Source: CAADGL01 sp964643885
GTDB taxonomy: Bacteria; Planctomycetota; Phycisphaerae; UBA1845; Fen-1342
Reading direction: 5' to 3'
Length of the DNA stretch: 64,000 nt
Assembly (NCBI GenBank): GCA_964643885.1
Contig: CAZXUI010000001.1
Span: 124,001-188,000, forward strand
Shown: positions 8,267-16,372 of the stretch, one piece after another
Numbering within the stretch: position 1 is the first letter of the stretch
Layout: each line of letters starts with the position of its first letter
Notes under the pieces: generated by a model
Database searches by the model: none
What the model was told of the DNA's origin: nothing
Seen by the model: the letters and a program-made list of their open reading frames with translations, nothing else
Position numbers and translations under genes: made by a program

Positions 8267-9073
8267 ATGATGCATCGAGTCGTGAGTACAGCGTGTCTGA
8301 TGCTGGCATTGTGCTGGCTGAGCGGCTGCGGCCCGTCGTTCGGGCCCAACGCCCGGAACGGCATCGTTTTCTACTGTCCGGGCATCGGCAACTTCGACGG
8401 CGGCCACGACCGTATCCGCGAAGGTCTCGAGCAGGCGGGCTTCAAGGGGGAGGTCGCGACCTTCTACTGGACGCTCGCACCGGGGCCGCTCGCCCCGATC
8501 GACCAGGTCGTCCGCATCAATCCGCGCCTGCGGGCCGGAATTCTCGCCCGCCACATCGAGGAATACATCGACAAGTTCCCGGGCCGCCCGGTGAATCTCG
8601 TCGGGCTCTCCGCCGGCACCGGCGTGGCGATGTGGGCGCTGGAGGACCTGAAGCCGGGCTACCGCGTCGACAACGTCGTGCTGCTGAGCTCGAGCCTGTC
8701 GAGCGGATTCGATGCGCGCAAGGCGCTGCGGAACGTGGCCGGCAAGGTCTACGTCTACTACTCGCCGAATGACGCCGTGCTGCTCGTGCCGATGCGCGTC
8801 TCGGGCACGATCGACGGCGTCTACACGGAAGATGCGGCCGGCGTGGTCGGGCTGCGGGCGCGCGGGCACGGCGGCAAGATCGTCAACATCGCCTGGCGGC
8901 CGGAGTTCGAGTCGCTCGGCTACTACGGCGGGCATCTGGACTCGACCAGCCCGCGCTTCGTACAGCAGGAGATCGCGCCGCGGATTCTCAATTCGACGGA
9001 CGTGACCGCAGTCGTCGAAAGCAGGCTCGCCACTGGTCTGGAGCGACCTGCTCGGGGCGCCAATCCGGACTGA
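8267..9073 (+). CDS. Lipoprotein alpha/beta hydrolase
   Basis: 268-aa predicted lipoprotein with an alpha/beta-hydrolase fold. The signal peptide ends in a lipobox, LSGC (near residue 21). A catalytic triad is visible: nucleophile elbow GLSAGTG (about 115-121), acid in YYSPNDAV (near 166) and histidine in YGGHLDS (near 221). Substrate unknown; esterase or lipase activity is only what the fold allows. The start is the first of two adjacent ATGs (8267, 8270); an upstream GTG would bury the signal peptide. Its last 86 bases overlap the 3' end of rsmA on the opposite strand, and both C termini look genuine. Confidence 0.8.
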   Translation: MMHRVVSTACLMLALCWLSGCGPSFGPNARNGIVFYCPGIGNFDGGHDRIREGLEQAGFKGEVATFYWTLAPGPLAPIDQVVRINPRLRAGILARHIEEYIDKFPGRPVNLVGLSAGTGVAMWALEDLKPGYRVDNVVLLSSSLSSGFDARKALRNVAGKVYVYYSPNDAVLLVPMRVSGTIDGVYTEDAAGVVGLRARGHGGKIVNIAWRPEFESLGYYGGHLDSTSPRFVQQEIAPRILNSTDVTAVVESRLATGLERPARGANPD

Positions 9074-9869
9074 TTCCCAGCTCCTGAAGAATCTGCTCGG
9101 CGGCGGGGTTTTCCCAGCTTCGGGCCGCATAGCGGAGCGTCTTGCGGCGGTGCAGAAACGCCGCCCGGACGAACGCGGCGAACGCGGCGGGCTCGTCGAC
9201 ATTGCGCGCGTCGGCCGGCAGCGGCCGGATGTCGAGCATCAGCGAGCTGACCTTCGGCCGCGGCCAGAAGACCTCCGGCGGCAGGGTCGCGATCGTCTCG
9301 ACGCGGGCGAGGCTCTGCGTGACGATCGACGCGGTGCCGTAGGCTTCGCTGCGCGGCTCGGCCCGCAGCCGCTGGCCGACCTCGCGCTGAATCGTGACGC
9401 ACATTCGCCCGACTTGCGGCGAATCCTGGACGAGCAGTTCCATCAAGAGCGGCGTGGCGATCTGGTAGGGGAGGTTGGCGACGAGCTTTCGTGCCCCGCC
9501 TGCGCCGGGCGTCTGCGCCCGCCACGCCTCGAGCATCGCGGGATTCAGCGCGTGCTTGCTGTCGAGCGCGTCGCCTCGGAGCAGCATGAGGCGCGGGTTC
9601 GACGAGAGCCGCTCGGCCAGCAGCCCGTGCAGGCCGCGGTCGAGCTCCACGGCGATCAGCCGCGCGCCGGTCTCCAGCAGAATCTCGCTGAGCGAGCCCG
9701 TGCCCGGGCCGACCTCGAGCACCACATCCGCCGGCCCGACCTCTGCCGCCGCGACAAGCTTGCGCATAAGATTAAGATCGATCAGGAAGTTCTGGCCGAG
9801 CCGGTGCCGCGGCGCAAGCCCGTGCCGCTGGAGCAGTGAGCGAATCTCCGCCAGGGTCTGTCCGGCCAT
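8988..9869 (-). CDS. rsmA: 16S rRNA dimethyladenosine transferase RsmA (KsgA)
   Basis: 293-aa S-adenosylmethionine-dependent enzyme that dimethylates the two adjacent adenosines near the 3' end of 16S rRNA during small-subunit maturation. Seen: HRLGQNFLIDLNLM near residue 20, the SAM motif VLEVGPGTGSLSEILL near 47, the acidic loop IAVELDRGL, the catalytic NLPYQIATPLL near 130, and the C-terminal RRKTLR motif. The ATG at 9869 gives the normal start MAGQTLAEIRSLL; a far longer in-frame reading to 11210 runs antisense through selD and is spurious. It is divergent from selD with 69 bases between starts, and convergently overlaps the hydrolase gene by 86 bases. Confidence 0.95.
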   Translation of the reverse strand: MAGQTLAEIRSLLQRHGLAPRHRLGQNFLIDLNLMRKLVAAAEVGPADVVLEVGPGTGSLSEILLETGARLIAVELDRGLHGLLAERLSSNPRLMLLRGDALDSKHALNPAMLEAWRAQTPGAGGARKLVANLPYQIATPLLMELLVQDSPQVGRMCVTIQREVGQRLRAEPRSEAYGTASIVTQSLARVETIATLPPEVFWPRPKVSSLMLDIRPLPADARNVDEPAAFAAFVRAAFLHRRKTLRYAARSWENPAAEQILQELGISPDWRPEQVAPDQWRACFRRLRSRPSN

Positions 9870-9938
9870 GGGCAGGGAGTTTGCGACCGGCGGGGCGGCG
9901 AGGCAAGCGCCGCGTGCGGCGCCACACGACGAGGCGAA

Positions 9939-10991
9939 ATGAACGAAGGCCGCAAGAAGCGATTGACCGATTACGCCAACTGCGCGGGTTGAGCCGGCAA
10001 GCTGCCCCAATCGGGGATGGCGCAGGTGCTGCGTCAGCTTCAGCCCGTGGCGGATCAGCGGCTGCTCGTCGGGTCGGAGACCTTCGACGACGCGGGGGTC
10101 TATGCGCTCAGCGAGGAGCTGGCGCTGGTGCAGACGGTCGATTTCTTCCCGCCGCTGGTGGACGACCCCTACACCTTCGGCCAGATCGCCGCGGCCAACG
10201 CGCTCAGCGACGTGTACGCCATGGGCGGCGAGCCGCTGACGGCCCTCAACATCGTCGGCTTCCCGGACGAGGAGCTGGAGCCGTCCGTGCTGGTCGAGAT
10301 TCTTCGCGGCGGGGCGGACAAGGTGCGCGAGGCGGGGGCGCTGATCGTCGGCGGCCACAGCGTGCGCGACAAGGAGGTCAAGTACGGGTTGTCGGTCACC
10401 GGACGGGTGCATCCGAAGCGCATCTGGACGAATGCGACCGCCCGGCCGGGGGACCTGCTCGTGCTCACGAAACCGCTCGGCAGCGGCGTGATCACGAGTG
10501 CGGTCAAGTCGGGCAAGCTCGGGGAAGACGGTCTGCGCGAGGCGGTCGAGGTCATGACGACCTTGAACCGCGCGGCCCGCGACGCGGCGGCCGAGATCGG
10601 CCCGTCGGCCTGCACGGACATCACCGGCTTCGGCCTGGTCGGCCATGCGTTCGAGATGGCCGAGGGCAGCGGCGTGACGATCGTGCTCGAGGCCGGGCGC
10701 GTGCCGCTGATGGATCGCGTGCTGGAGCTGGCTCGGGCGGGAGTGCTCACGCGTGCGCACAAGTCGACCCGCGCGTATCTGGGTGAGCGGCTGGAGATCG
10801 ATCCGGCCGTCGAGCCGGCCCTGGCGGGGGTGGTGATGGACGCGCAGACGTCGGGCGGGTTGCTGCTGAGCGTGTCGGCGGAGCGGTGCGACGGCCTGCT
10901 GGCGGCGCTGGCGCGGCGGGGTGTGGCCCGGGCGGCCGTCGTCGGACGGGTGGACGCCTCTGGCCGCGTCCGAATACGGCTGCACCCGTAG
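9939..10991 (+). CDS. selD: Selenide, water dikinase SelD, itself a selenoprotein (UGA at codon 18)
   Basis: ATP-dependent enzyme making selenophosphate, the selenium donor for selenocysteine and selenouridine. The frame opens at the ATG at 9939 (GAGGCG upstream), reads MNEGRKKRLTDYANCAG, meets TGA at 9990-9992, then continues AGKLPQSGMAQVL in the same frame to 10991. The TGA falls exactly where E. coli SelD has catalytic Cys17 (AGCGCK), and the conserved Lys follows three residues later, so the codon should be selenocysteine. Downstream family motifs are DDAGVY, TVDFFPPLVDDPYTFGQIAA, SDVYAMGG, GGHSVRDKEVKYG, DITGFGLVGH and DAQTSGG. Full length is 350 aa. Gene finders will start at 10017 and miss the active site. 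Confidence 0.93.
9990..10026 (+). promoter_or_regulatory. Sec codon and candidate bacterial SECIS hairpin in selD
   Basis: The in-frame UGA (9990-9992) is followed, after 12 bases, by CCCC-AATC-GGGG (10005-10016), with CTGC (10002-10005) able to pair with GCAG (10023-10026) below it. The loop lies about 17-20 bases past the UGA, within the usual bacterial SECIS distance. The loop lacks the early G expected from known SelB sites, so the exact fold is uncertain. Confidence 0.45.
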
Positions 10992-11352
10992 CAAATCGTG
11001 CTTCGACCGGCCCAAATCGGCTTGAGTTGCCCGCCCACCGGCGGCTAGAGTGGGTGTCCAGGTGGCGGGCCGTCCGCATCGGGCGCCGTATCGGCCCTGC
11101 AAATCTGCTCGGCCCGCTTTCATATCGCCGTTTGACCGCTCGGCACGGCCTGACCGCAGGCTGAGTTTCTCGTGCCGATGCTGCTTCGCTGGAGATGCTG
11201 AGGGATTCACTTGACGCGCGGCCGCCGTGCCGCGCGGCGCTGGGCAAGTGACGTGGGTGCACGTCCAGGCTGGGTTCGTTGAGTCACATCCGCCGGGCGG
11301 TTCGGGGCCGCGGGCTGCGGTCGCCCGGCGTGCGTCCTTTCAGGAGCGATCT
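10992..11352 (+). other. Gap upstream of the first subtilase
   Basis: No gene seen in these 361 bases. A possible sigma-70 promoter, TTGAGT (11022-11027) and TAGAGT (11046-11051) with an 18-base spacer, would give a leader of about 300 bases before the subtilase. Four of six bases match consensus in each box, so this is weak evidence. Confidence 0.3.
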
Positions 11353-13281
11353 ATGAGAAGGCTGCACACATTTCTGATCCGCAGCGGCGTGATGGCTGTC
11401 ATGACGCTGGGCGCGGCGGCCGCCTGGGGCCAGTCGCGGGCGGTGGGCACATTCGACGCGTACCAGGCCGCGCACGAGGCGGCCGTGGCCGAGCTGGAGG
11501 CGGATGCGACGCTCGAGTACGCCCCGAACTGGATCATCGTCCGTTTCAACGAAGGCACATCGGCCATGAATCGCGAGGCGCTGCGCTTCGTCGTCGGGGG
11601 GCGCGCGCTGACGCAGTTCGAGATCGTCCCCGGCGCGGAGCTGGTCGAGGTCAGTATCGATCCGGCCGAGGCGGTCGCCCTGCTGAGCGGCCATCCGGAT
11701 GTCGACTACGCCGAGGTGGACTGGGTCGTGCGGCCGCATCGCACGCCGAATGACACGTACTACTACCTCCAGTGGGGCGTTCACAACACGGGGCAGACGG
11801 TCAACGGCGACCCCGGCACGGCCGACGCCGATATCGACGGTCCGGAGGCGTGGGACATCTCGACGGGCGACGCGAGCTTCGTCGTGGCCATCATCGACAC
11901 GGGCACGCAGCTCAATCACCCGGACCTGTCGGCCAATATCTGGGTCAACCCGGGCGAGGTCGCCGGCAACGGCGTCGACGACGACGGCAACGGCTACGTC
12001 GATGACGTAAACGGGTGGGATTTCTACAACGACGACAACAACCCCAGCGACAGCGACGGCCACGGCACGCACACGGCCGGCACCGTCGGCGCGGTCGGAA
12101 ACAACGGCACGGGTGTGACCGGCGTGAACTGGGCGTGCAAGCTGGCGGCGCTGCGCTTTCTGGGTCCGAACGGCGGCTATACGTCGGACGCGGTGCTGGC
12201 CGTGCAGTACTGCACCGGCAAGGGCATCAAGGTCTCCAACAACAGTTGGGGAGGCGGCGGATACTCATCGACGCTCTACAACGCGATCAACTCGTCCAAG
12301 AGCGTCGGGCATGTCTTCGTCGCGGCCGCCGGGAATAACGGCACCAGCCAGGCGAGCTACCCCGCGCTTTATGACCTGGACAACATCATCTCGGTCGCCG
12401 CGACGGACAACGACGACCGGCTGGCGTCCTTCTCGAACTACAATTCGGTCAGCGTCGATCTCGGCGCGCCGGGCGTGAACATCGCCAGCACCTACATCAC
12501 CAACTCCTACGCGTACTCGAGCGGCACGTCGATGGCGTCGCCCCACGTGGCCGGCGTGGTCGCGCTCGTCTACGCACAGAATCCCGGCTGGACGTACGGC
12601 CAGGTGCGGCAGCGCATCTTCGACACGGTCCGGCCGGTGTCGGCCCTGGCCGGGCGGACGGTTACGGGGGGCGTGGTCAATGCGGCCGCGGCGCTGGCCG
12701 GCGGTGGCGGCGGCAACTCGCCGCCGACGGTGGCGATCACGGCCCCCGCCGACGGGACGACCGTGAACGTCGGCACGAACGTGACCTTCAGCGGCAGTGC
12801 CAGCGACGCTGAGGACGGCAACATCAGCAGCAGCATCGTCTGGACGTCGAGCCTCCAGGGCCAGATCGGCACCGGCGCGTCGTTCAGCCGCAGCGACCTG
12901 GTCGTCGGCACGCATACGATCACCGCGAGCGTGACCGACTCCGGCGGGTCGCCGGACACGGACGCGATCACGCTGCACGTGCAGGACCCGAACTCGACGC
13001 CGCCGGCGGCGCCGAGCGGTGTGTCGGCCTCCGATGCGGGTAATGACTCAGCCCGCGTGACATGGAGCGACAACTCGAACAACGAGACGTATTTCGAGAT
13101 TCAGCGCCAGACGCGCGTCGGCCGGACCTGGACCGGCACGACGATCGTCGGCTCGGTCGGCGCCAACATCACCACGTTCACCGATCCGTCGGGTCCCGGC
13201 CGCTTCCGCTATCGCGTGCGTGCGGGCAACTCCGCGGGCGTGTCGAACTGGTCGAGCTGGGCGACGGTGCGGGTGCGATAG
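11353..13281 (+). CDS. Secreted subtilisin-like protease with Ig/PKD-like and fibronectin-III domains
   Basis: 642-aa exported S8 protease. Signal peptide MRRLHTFLIRSGVMAVMTLG...AWGQS. A propeptide (about 30-130, including PNWIIVRFNEGTS) precedes the catalytic domain: Asp in IIDTGTQLNHPDL near 183, His in DGHGTHTAG near 239, Asn in AAAGNNGTS near 325, Ser in SSGTSMASPHVAG near 392. After a Gly-rich linker come an Ig/PKD-like domain (about 457-545, PTVAITAPADGTTV) and a fibronectin-III domain (about 550-642). The ATG at 11353 has AGGAG six bases upstream. All catalytic residues are present, so it should be active outside the cytoplasm. There is no C-terminal anchor. Confidence 0.9.
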   Translation: MRRLHTFLIRSGVMAVMTLGAAAAWGQSRAVGTFDAYQAAHEAAVAELEADATLEYAPNWIIVRFNEGTSAMNREALRFVVGGRALTQFEIVPGAELVEVSIDPAEAVALLSGHPDVDYAEVDWVVRPHRTPNDTYYYLQWGVHNTGQTVNGDPGTADADIDGPEAWDISTGDASFVVAIIDTGTQLNHPDLSANIWVNPGEVAGNGVDDDGNGYVDDVNGWDFYNDDNNPSDSDGHGTHTAGTVGAVGNNGTGVTGVNWACKLAALRFLGPNGGYTSDAVLAVQYCTGKGIKVSNNSWGGGGYSSTLYNAINSSKSVGHVFVAAAGNNGTSQASYPALYDLDNIISVAATDNDDRLASFSNYNSVSVDLGAPGVNIASTYITNSYAYSSGTSMASPHVAGVVALVYAQNPGWTYGQVRQRIFDTVRPVSALAGRTVTGGVVNAAAALAGGGGGNSPPTVAITAPADGTTVNVGTNVTFSGSASDAEDGNISSSIVWTSSLQGQIGTGASFSRSDLVVGTHTITASVTDSGGSPDTDAITLHVQDPNSTPPAAPSGVSASDAGNDSARVTWSDNSNNETYFEIQRQTRVGRTWTGTTIVGSVGANITTFTDPSGPGRFRYRVRAGNSAGVSNWSSWATVRVR

Positions 13282-13428
13282 CCGCGCCCGAAGCGAAGCA
13301 GCATCGACGAGCGAGAGTCGATCCGCAGGAGTCCGGACGGCTCGCAGCGCGTCGTGAATTCACGCCGGTCGCGTCCCGCTCTACGGGCGCGGCCGGCGTG
13401 TGCTCGCGCCCGGCCGGCGAGCGTCGCG

Positions 13429-14637
13429 TCACACCCGTGCCAGGGCCGCCTCCAGGTCGGCGATCAGATCCTCGACATCCTCGATTCCGACGCTCAGCCG
13501 CACGAGCCCGTCGACGACGCCGATCCGCTCGCGGACCTCGCGCGGGATCGACGCGTGCGTCATCACGGCCGGGTGATTCACGAGCGACTCGACGCCGCCG
13601 AGGCTCTCGGCGCAGGCGAAGAGCTTCGTGCTGGACATGAACGCACTGGCCGCGTCGAATCCGCCCTTGAGCACGCACGAGACCATCCCGCCGAAGCCGC
13701 ACATCTGCCGCTTGGCCAGGGCATGATCCGGGTGATCCGGCAGCCCCGGGTAGATCACCCGCTCGAACTTCGGCTGTTTGAGTGCCCACTCGGCGATGGC
13801 CTTTGCGTTCGCGCAGTGCGCCCGCATCCGCAGCGAGAGCGTCTTGATGCCGCGATGCACGAGGAAGCAGTCGAACGGGCCCGGCACGCCGCCGGCCGCG
13901 TTCTGAAAAAAGCGGATCGGCACGAGCGTCTCGGCCCGCCGGGCGACGACCGCTCCGCCGACGACGTCGGAATGCCCGCCCAGGTACTTGGTCATACTGT
14001 GTAGAACCAGATCCGCCCCGAGCGCCAACGGCGTCTGTAGCGCGGGCGAGGCGAACGTATTGTCCACCACCAGCAGCAGGCCGCAGTCCTCGTCCATCAC
14101 GGAGCCGCCCTTGCGCGTCAGCGGCCGCGTGCCCGTGTTCGCGGCCGCCGCCCGCACCGCCTGCGAAACCGCGGAGATATCCAGCAGCCGCAGCATCGGG
14201 TTCGTCGGCGTCTCGATCCACACCAGCCGCGTCGTGTCGTCCACCAGCGAGGCGATCGCGGCCGGGTCGGTGCTGTCGCAATAGCGCGGCTCCAGCCCCC
14301 ACGGCCGCATCACGCGCTCCAGCAGCCGATAGGTGCCGCCGTACATGTCGCTGAAGGCGACGACCGAATCGCCCGGCCGGAGCAATGCCGAGAGCACGGC
14401 GTTCGTCGCCGCCAGGCCCGAGGCGAACGCCGCGGCCTCCTGCCCGCCCTCGAGGGCCGCCAGCACGCGCTCGAGCCCCAGCCGCGTCGGATTCTGCGAG
14501 CGCGAGTACTCAAAGCCCTTGTGCCTGCCCGGCGCCTCCTGCGTGTAGGTGCTCGTGGCGTAGATCGGCGGAACGGTCGCACCGGTGCTGGGGTCCGGGT
14601 CCTGGCCGACGTGGATCGCTCGCGTGGAAAAGCGCAT
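13429..14637 (-). CDS. Cys/Met-metabolism PLP enzyme (cystathionine gamma-synthase/lyase type)
   Basis: 402-aa fold-type I PLP enzyme of sulfur amino acid metabolism, cytoplasmic. Seen: FSTRAIHVGQDPDPSTGA at the N terminus, the YSRSQNPTR substrate motif near 45, AAFASGLAATNAV near 69, the aspartate contact VVDNTFASP near 190, and the PLP lysine in HSMTKYLGGHSDV near 215. An insert of about 20 residues (ANTGTRPLTRKGGSVMDED) precedes VVDNT. The family covers cystathionine gamma-synthase, gamma-lyase and beta-lyase; choosing between them is not safe here. A second paralogue lies at 41354. It stands alone, with no methionine pathway neighbour. Confidence 0.88.
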   Translation of the reverse strand: MRFSTRAIHVGQDPDPSTGATVPPIYATSTYTQEAPGRHKGFEYSRSQNPTRLGLERVLAALEGGQEAAAFASGLAATNAVLSALLRPGDSVVAFSDMYGGTYRLLERVMRPWGLEPRYCDSTDPAAIASLVDDTTRLVWIETPTNPMLRLLDISAVSQAVRAAAANTGTRPLTRKGGSVMDEDCGLLLVVDNTFASPALQTPLALGADLVLHSMTKYLGGHSDVVGGAVVARRAETLVPIRFFQNAAGGVPGPFDCFLVHRGIKTLSLRMRAHCANAKAIAEWALKQPKFERVIYPGLPDHPDHALAKRQMCGFGGMVSCVLKGGFDAASAFMSSTKLFACAESLGGVESLVNHPAVMTHASIPREVRERIGVVDGLVRLSVGIEDVEDLIADLEAALARV

Positions 14638-14899
14638 AGTACGGATTCCCTCTCGTGGCTGCGGGTCACCGACGGATCGCCGCGGCCGGCCGGGGTTCAG
14701 GGCCTGCTGGCTGGCCGGCGGCCGCGATTGCGGAGCGACTGTACTGCTCGCCGGCGGCCGGCCGCAAGGCCGCGCGGCGGGCGCGACATGACAGAATGGG
14801 TCGGGGTCGCTCCGGTCGTGCCCATCTGCTGCCTATCTGCGTTTCTCGCCGCTCGCCGGCCACGCGAACCCGACGAGCCGAACAGAAGGGAGATCGATC

Positions 14900-15142
14900 A
14901 TGACGAGCCGAGAATCGGCGTCGCGCACGCCGCACACGCCAGGTGTTCTTCGCGGCGTGGCTTTCTGTGGGTCCTGGTGGATCTCCGTCCGGCCCGGGCT
15001 GTGGCCGCTGGCCGTGGCCGGGTTGATCGTGTCCGCGGCCGCCATCGGCCGGGCCGACGAGCCGTGCATGGCGCAGCATCTGGCCGGTCCGGTTCCGGTC
15101 GCGGGGCAGGCCTTCGGCATGAGTGTCGCCGTCAGCGGCGGG
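14900..15142 (+). pseudogene. Truncated 5' end of a secreted FG-GAP-type gene
   Basis: A strong ribosome site (AAGGGAG, 7 bases before the ATG at 14900) opens a frame with a long basic N-region and a hydrophobic signal segment ending in AAIGRADE. It then reads CMAQHLAGPVPVAGQ and AFGMSVAVSGG, which resembles the opening of an FG-GAP repeat protein. After about 15142 the frame turns into Arg-rich nonsense antisense to the 3' end of the neighbouring HAF gene. This looks like the surviving 5' end of a gene whose body was lost at a junction with the HAF gene. FG-GAP assignment is by resemblance only. Confidence 0.5.
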
Positions 15143-15155
15143 CGGCGGCCGCGAT

Positions 15156-16280
15156 TCAGGATCGGCGGCGGCGCGCGAGAGAGGGGAGGAGCGCGACAAA
15201 GAGTGACGCTGTCGCCGGCTCGGGGATGTGGGCGATCCAGGGTTCGTTTCTGCCCTGCGGATTGAAGCCGGTTCCGACGATCGTCAGACCGTCGGCCGAG
15301 ATACCAGTGGCTTCCCAGAGAATCCAGCCGCCCAGATCGACGCCAAGGTTCGTCAGAACATCTTCAAGACTCTGCATCCCGTTGAATTCGTCCCAGATGA
15401 ACGCTCTGAGTCCTCCTGTGGCCGTGCCGTGGCCCACGATGACTGATCCATCTGCTGACGCAGCCAGCGCTCGGCTCTGGGCGATGCCTCCGGGCAGATC
15501 ACCGAGGCCGATCATGCCCTGGTCCTCGATCCAGCGGAACGCCTCGATGTTGTTGACCGAGGCGCTTTCGCCGACGATCACGTTCCCGTCGGCCGAGACG
15601 GCGTGCGCGAGGCTGCCGAAGCCTCCGCCCGGCAGGTCGCCGATGCCGACCATTCCCTCGTCCGGCGTCCAGCGGAAGGCCTCGCGTCCGTTCAATGAGT
15701 ACGTATCTCCTACAACTACATTGCCGTCCGCGGATACGCTGAAGGCCCGGCTGTAGTGTTGTCCTCCCAAGTGTCCGAGCGGGACCATGCCTCCGTCGGC
15801 CGTCCATCGAAAAGCCTCGATCAGCTCAGATTGAGCCGAGCGGCCTATTCCGACAACTACGGAGCCATCATACGAAACGGCCTGCGCGCGGCTGTCGAAC
15901 TCGCCGCCCGGCAGATCGCCGAGCCCGGTCATTCCCCCGGCCGCCGTCCAACGAAATGCCTCCGGGCCGTTTGCGGCGACGCTCAAACCAACCAACGTGA
16001 GCCCGTCGCCGGAGATCGCTGCGGCCCGCGTAGTGAACCCCCCGCCGGGAAGATGACCCAGGAGTTCGTAGCCACCGTCCGGAGTCCAGCGAAAGGCTTC
16101 AAACGCGAAGCCGGTAATCGCGAAACCGGAGATGACCTCACCGTTTGCGGAAACATCTGTGGCTGCGGCAGTCGTGCTCTGCCCCGGATGGCCGAGGCCG
16201 CGGAAGTCGGCGGCCAGCGACGGTAGCCCGGTCAGACCGACTGCGATACCAACCAGGATGAAACGGCAAGGTAAAGGCAT
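15156..16280 (-). CDS. Secreted HAF-repeat protein with PEP-CTERM-like tail
   Basis: 374-aa exported protein. A signal peptide (MPLPCRFILVGIAVGLTGLP, then SLAA) is followed by about six repeats of 45-55 residues, each with EAFRWT, a GxGxLPGG turn and a SADGNVIVG-like strand. These are HAF repeats, expected to form a beta-propeller. The C terminus IPEPATASLFVALLP followed by LARRRRS matches the PEP-CTERM layout: PEP motif, hydrophobic helix, Arg cluster. Such tails are processed by exosortase in surface-attached proteins. Function beyond surface display is unknown. The stop lies 14 bases past the junction of the truncated gene on the other strand. Confidence 0.85.
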   Translation of the reverse strand: MPLPCRFILVGIAVGLTGLPSLAADFRGLGHPGQSTTAAATDVSANGEVISGFAITGFAFEAFRWTPDGGYELLGHLPGGGFTTRAAAISGDGLTLVGLSVAANGPEAFRWTAAGGMTGLGDLPGGEFDSRAQAVSYDGSVVVGIGRSAQSELIEAFRWTADGGMVPLGHLGGQHYSRAFSVSADGNVVVGDTYSLNGREAFRWTPDEGMVGIGDLPGGGFGSLAHAVSADGNVIVGESASVNNIEAFRWIEDQGMIGLGDLPGGIAQSRALAASADGSVIVGHGTATGGLRAFIWDEFNGMQSLEDVLTNLGVDLGGWILWEATGISADGLTIVGTGFNPQGRNEPWIAHIPEPATASLFVALLPSLARRRRS

Positions 16281-16372
16281 ATTGCACCGGCTCGTCTTCT
16301 TTTCCAGAACGTGGCGCCGCGCCCCGCTCGAGAAGGGCGCGGCGCCCCCTGAACTTCAGCCGCTCCCGGATG

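Noticed and set aside
9990..9992. Treating the TGA in selD as a nonsense mutation or frameshift
   Set aside because: Frame is unchanged on both sides, the flanking residues are conserved, and the codon falls exactly at the known Cys/Sec catalytic position.
9836..10786. Long plus-strand open frame of 316 codons overlapping selD in another phase
   Set aside because: Arg/Gly/Ala-rich with no recognisable motif; selD in the other frame has unbroken family motifs.
13429..14637. Assigning the first PLP enzyme specifically as MetB
   Set aside because: Family motifs are shared by synthase and lyases, and there are no pathway neighbours to decide.
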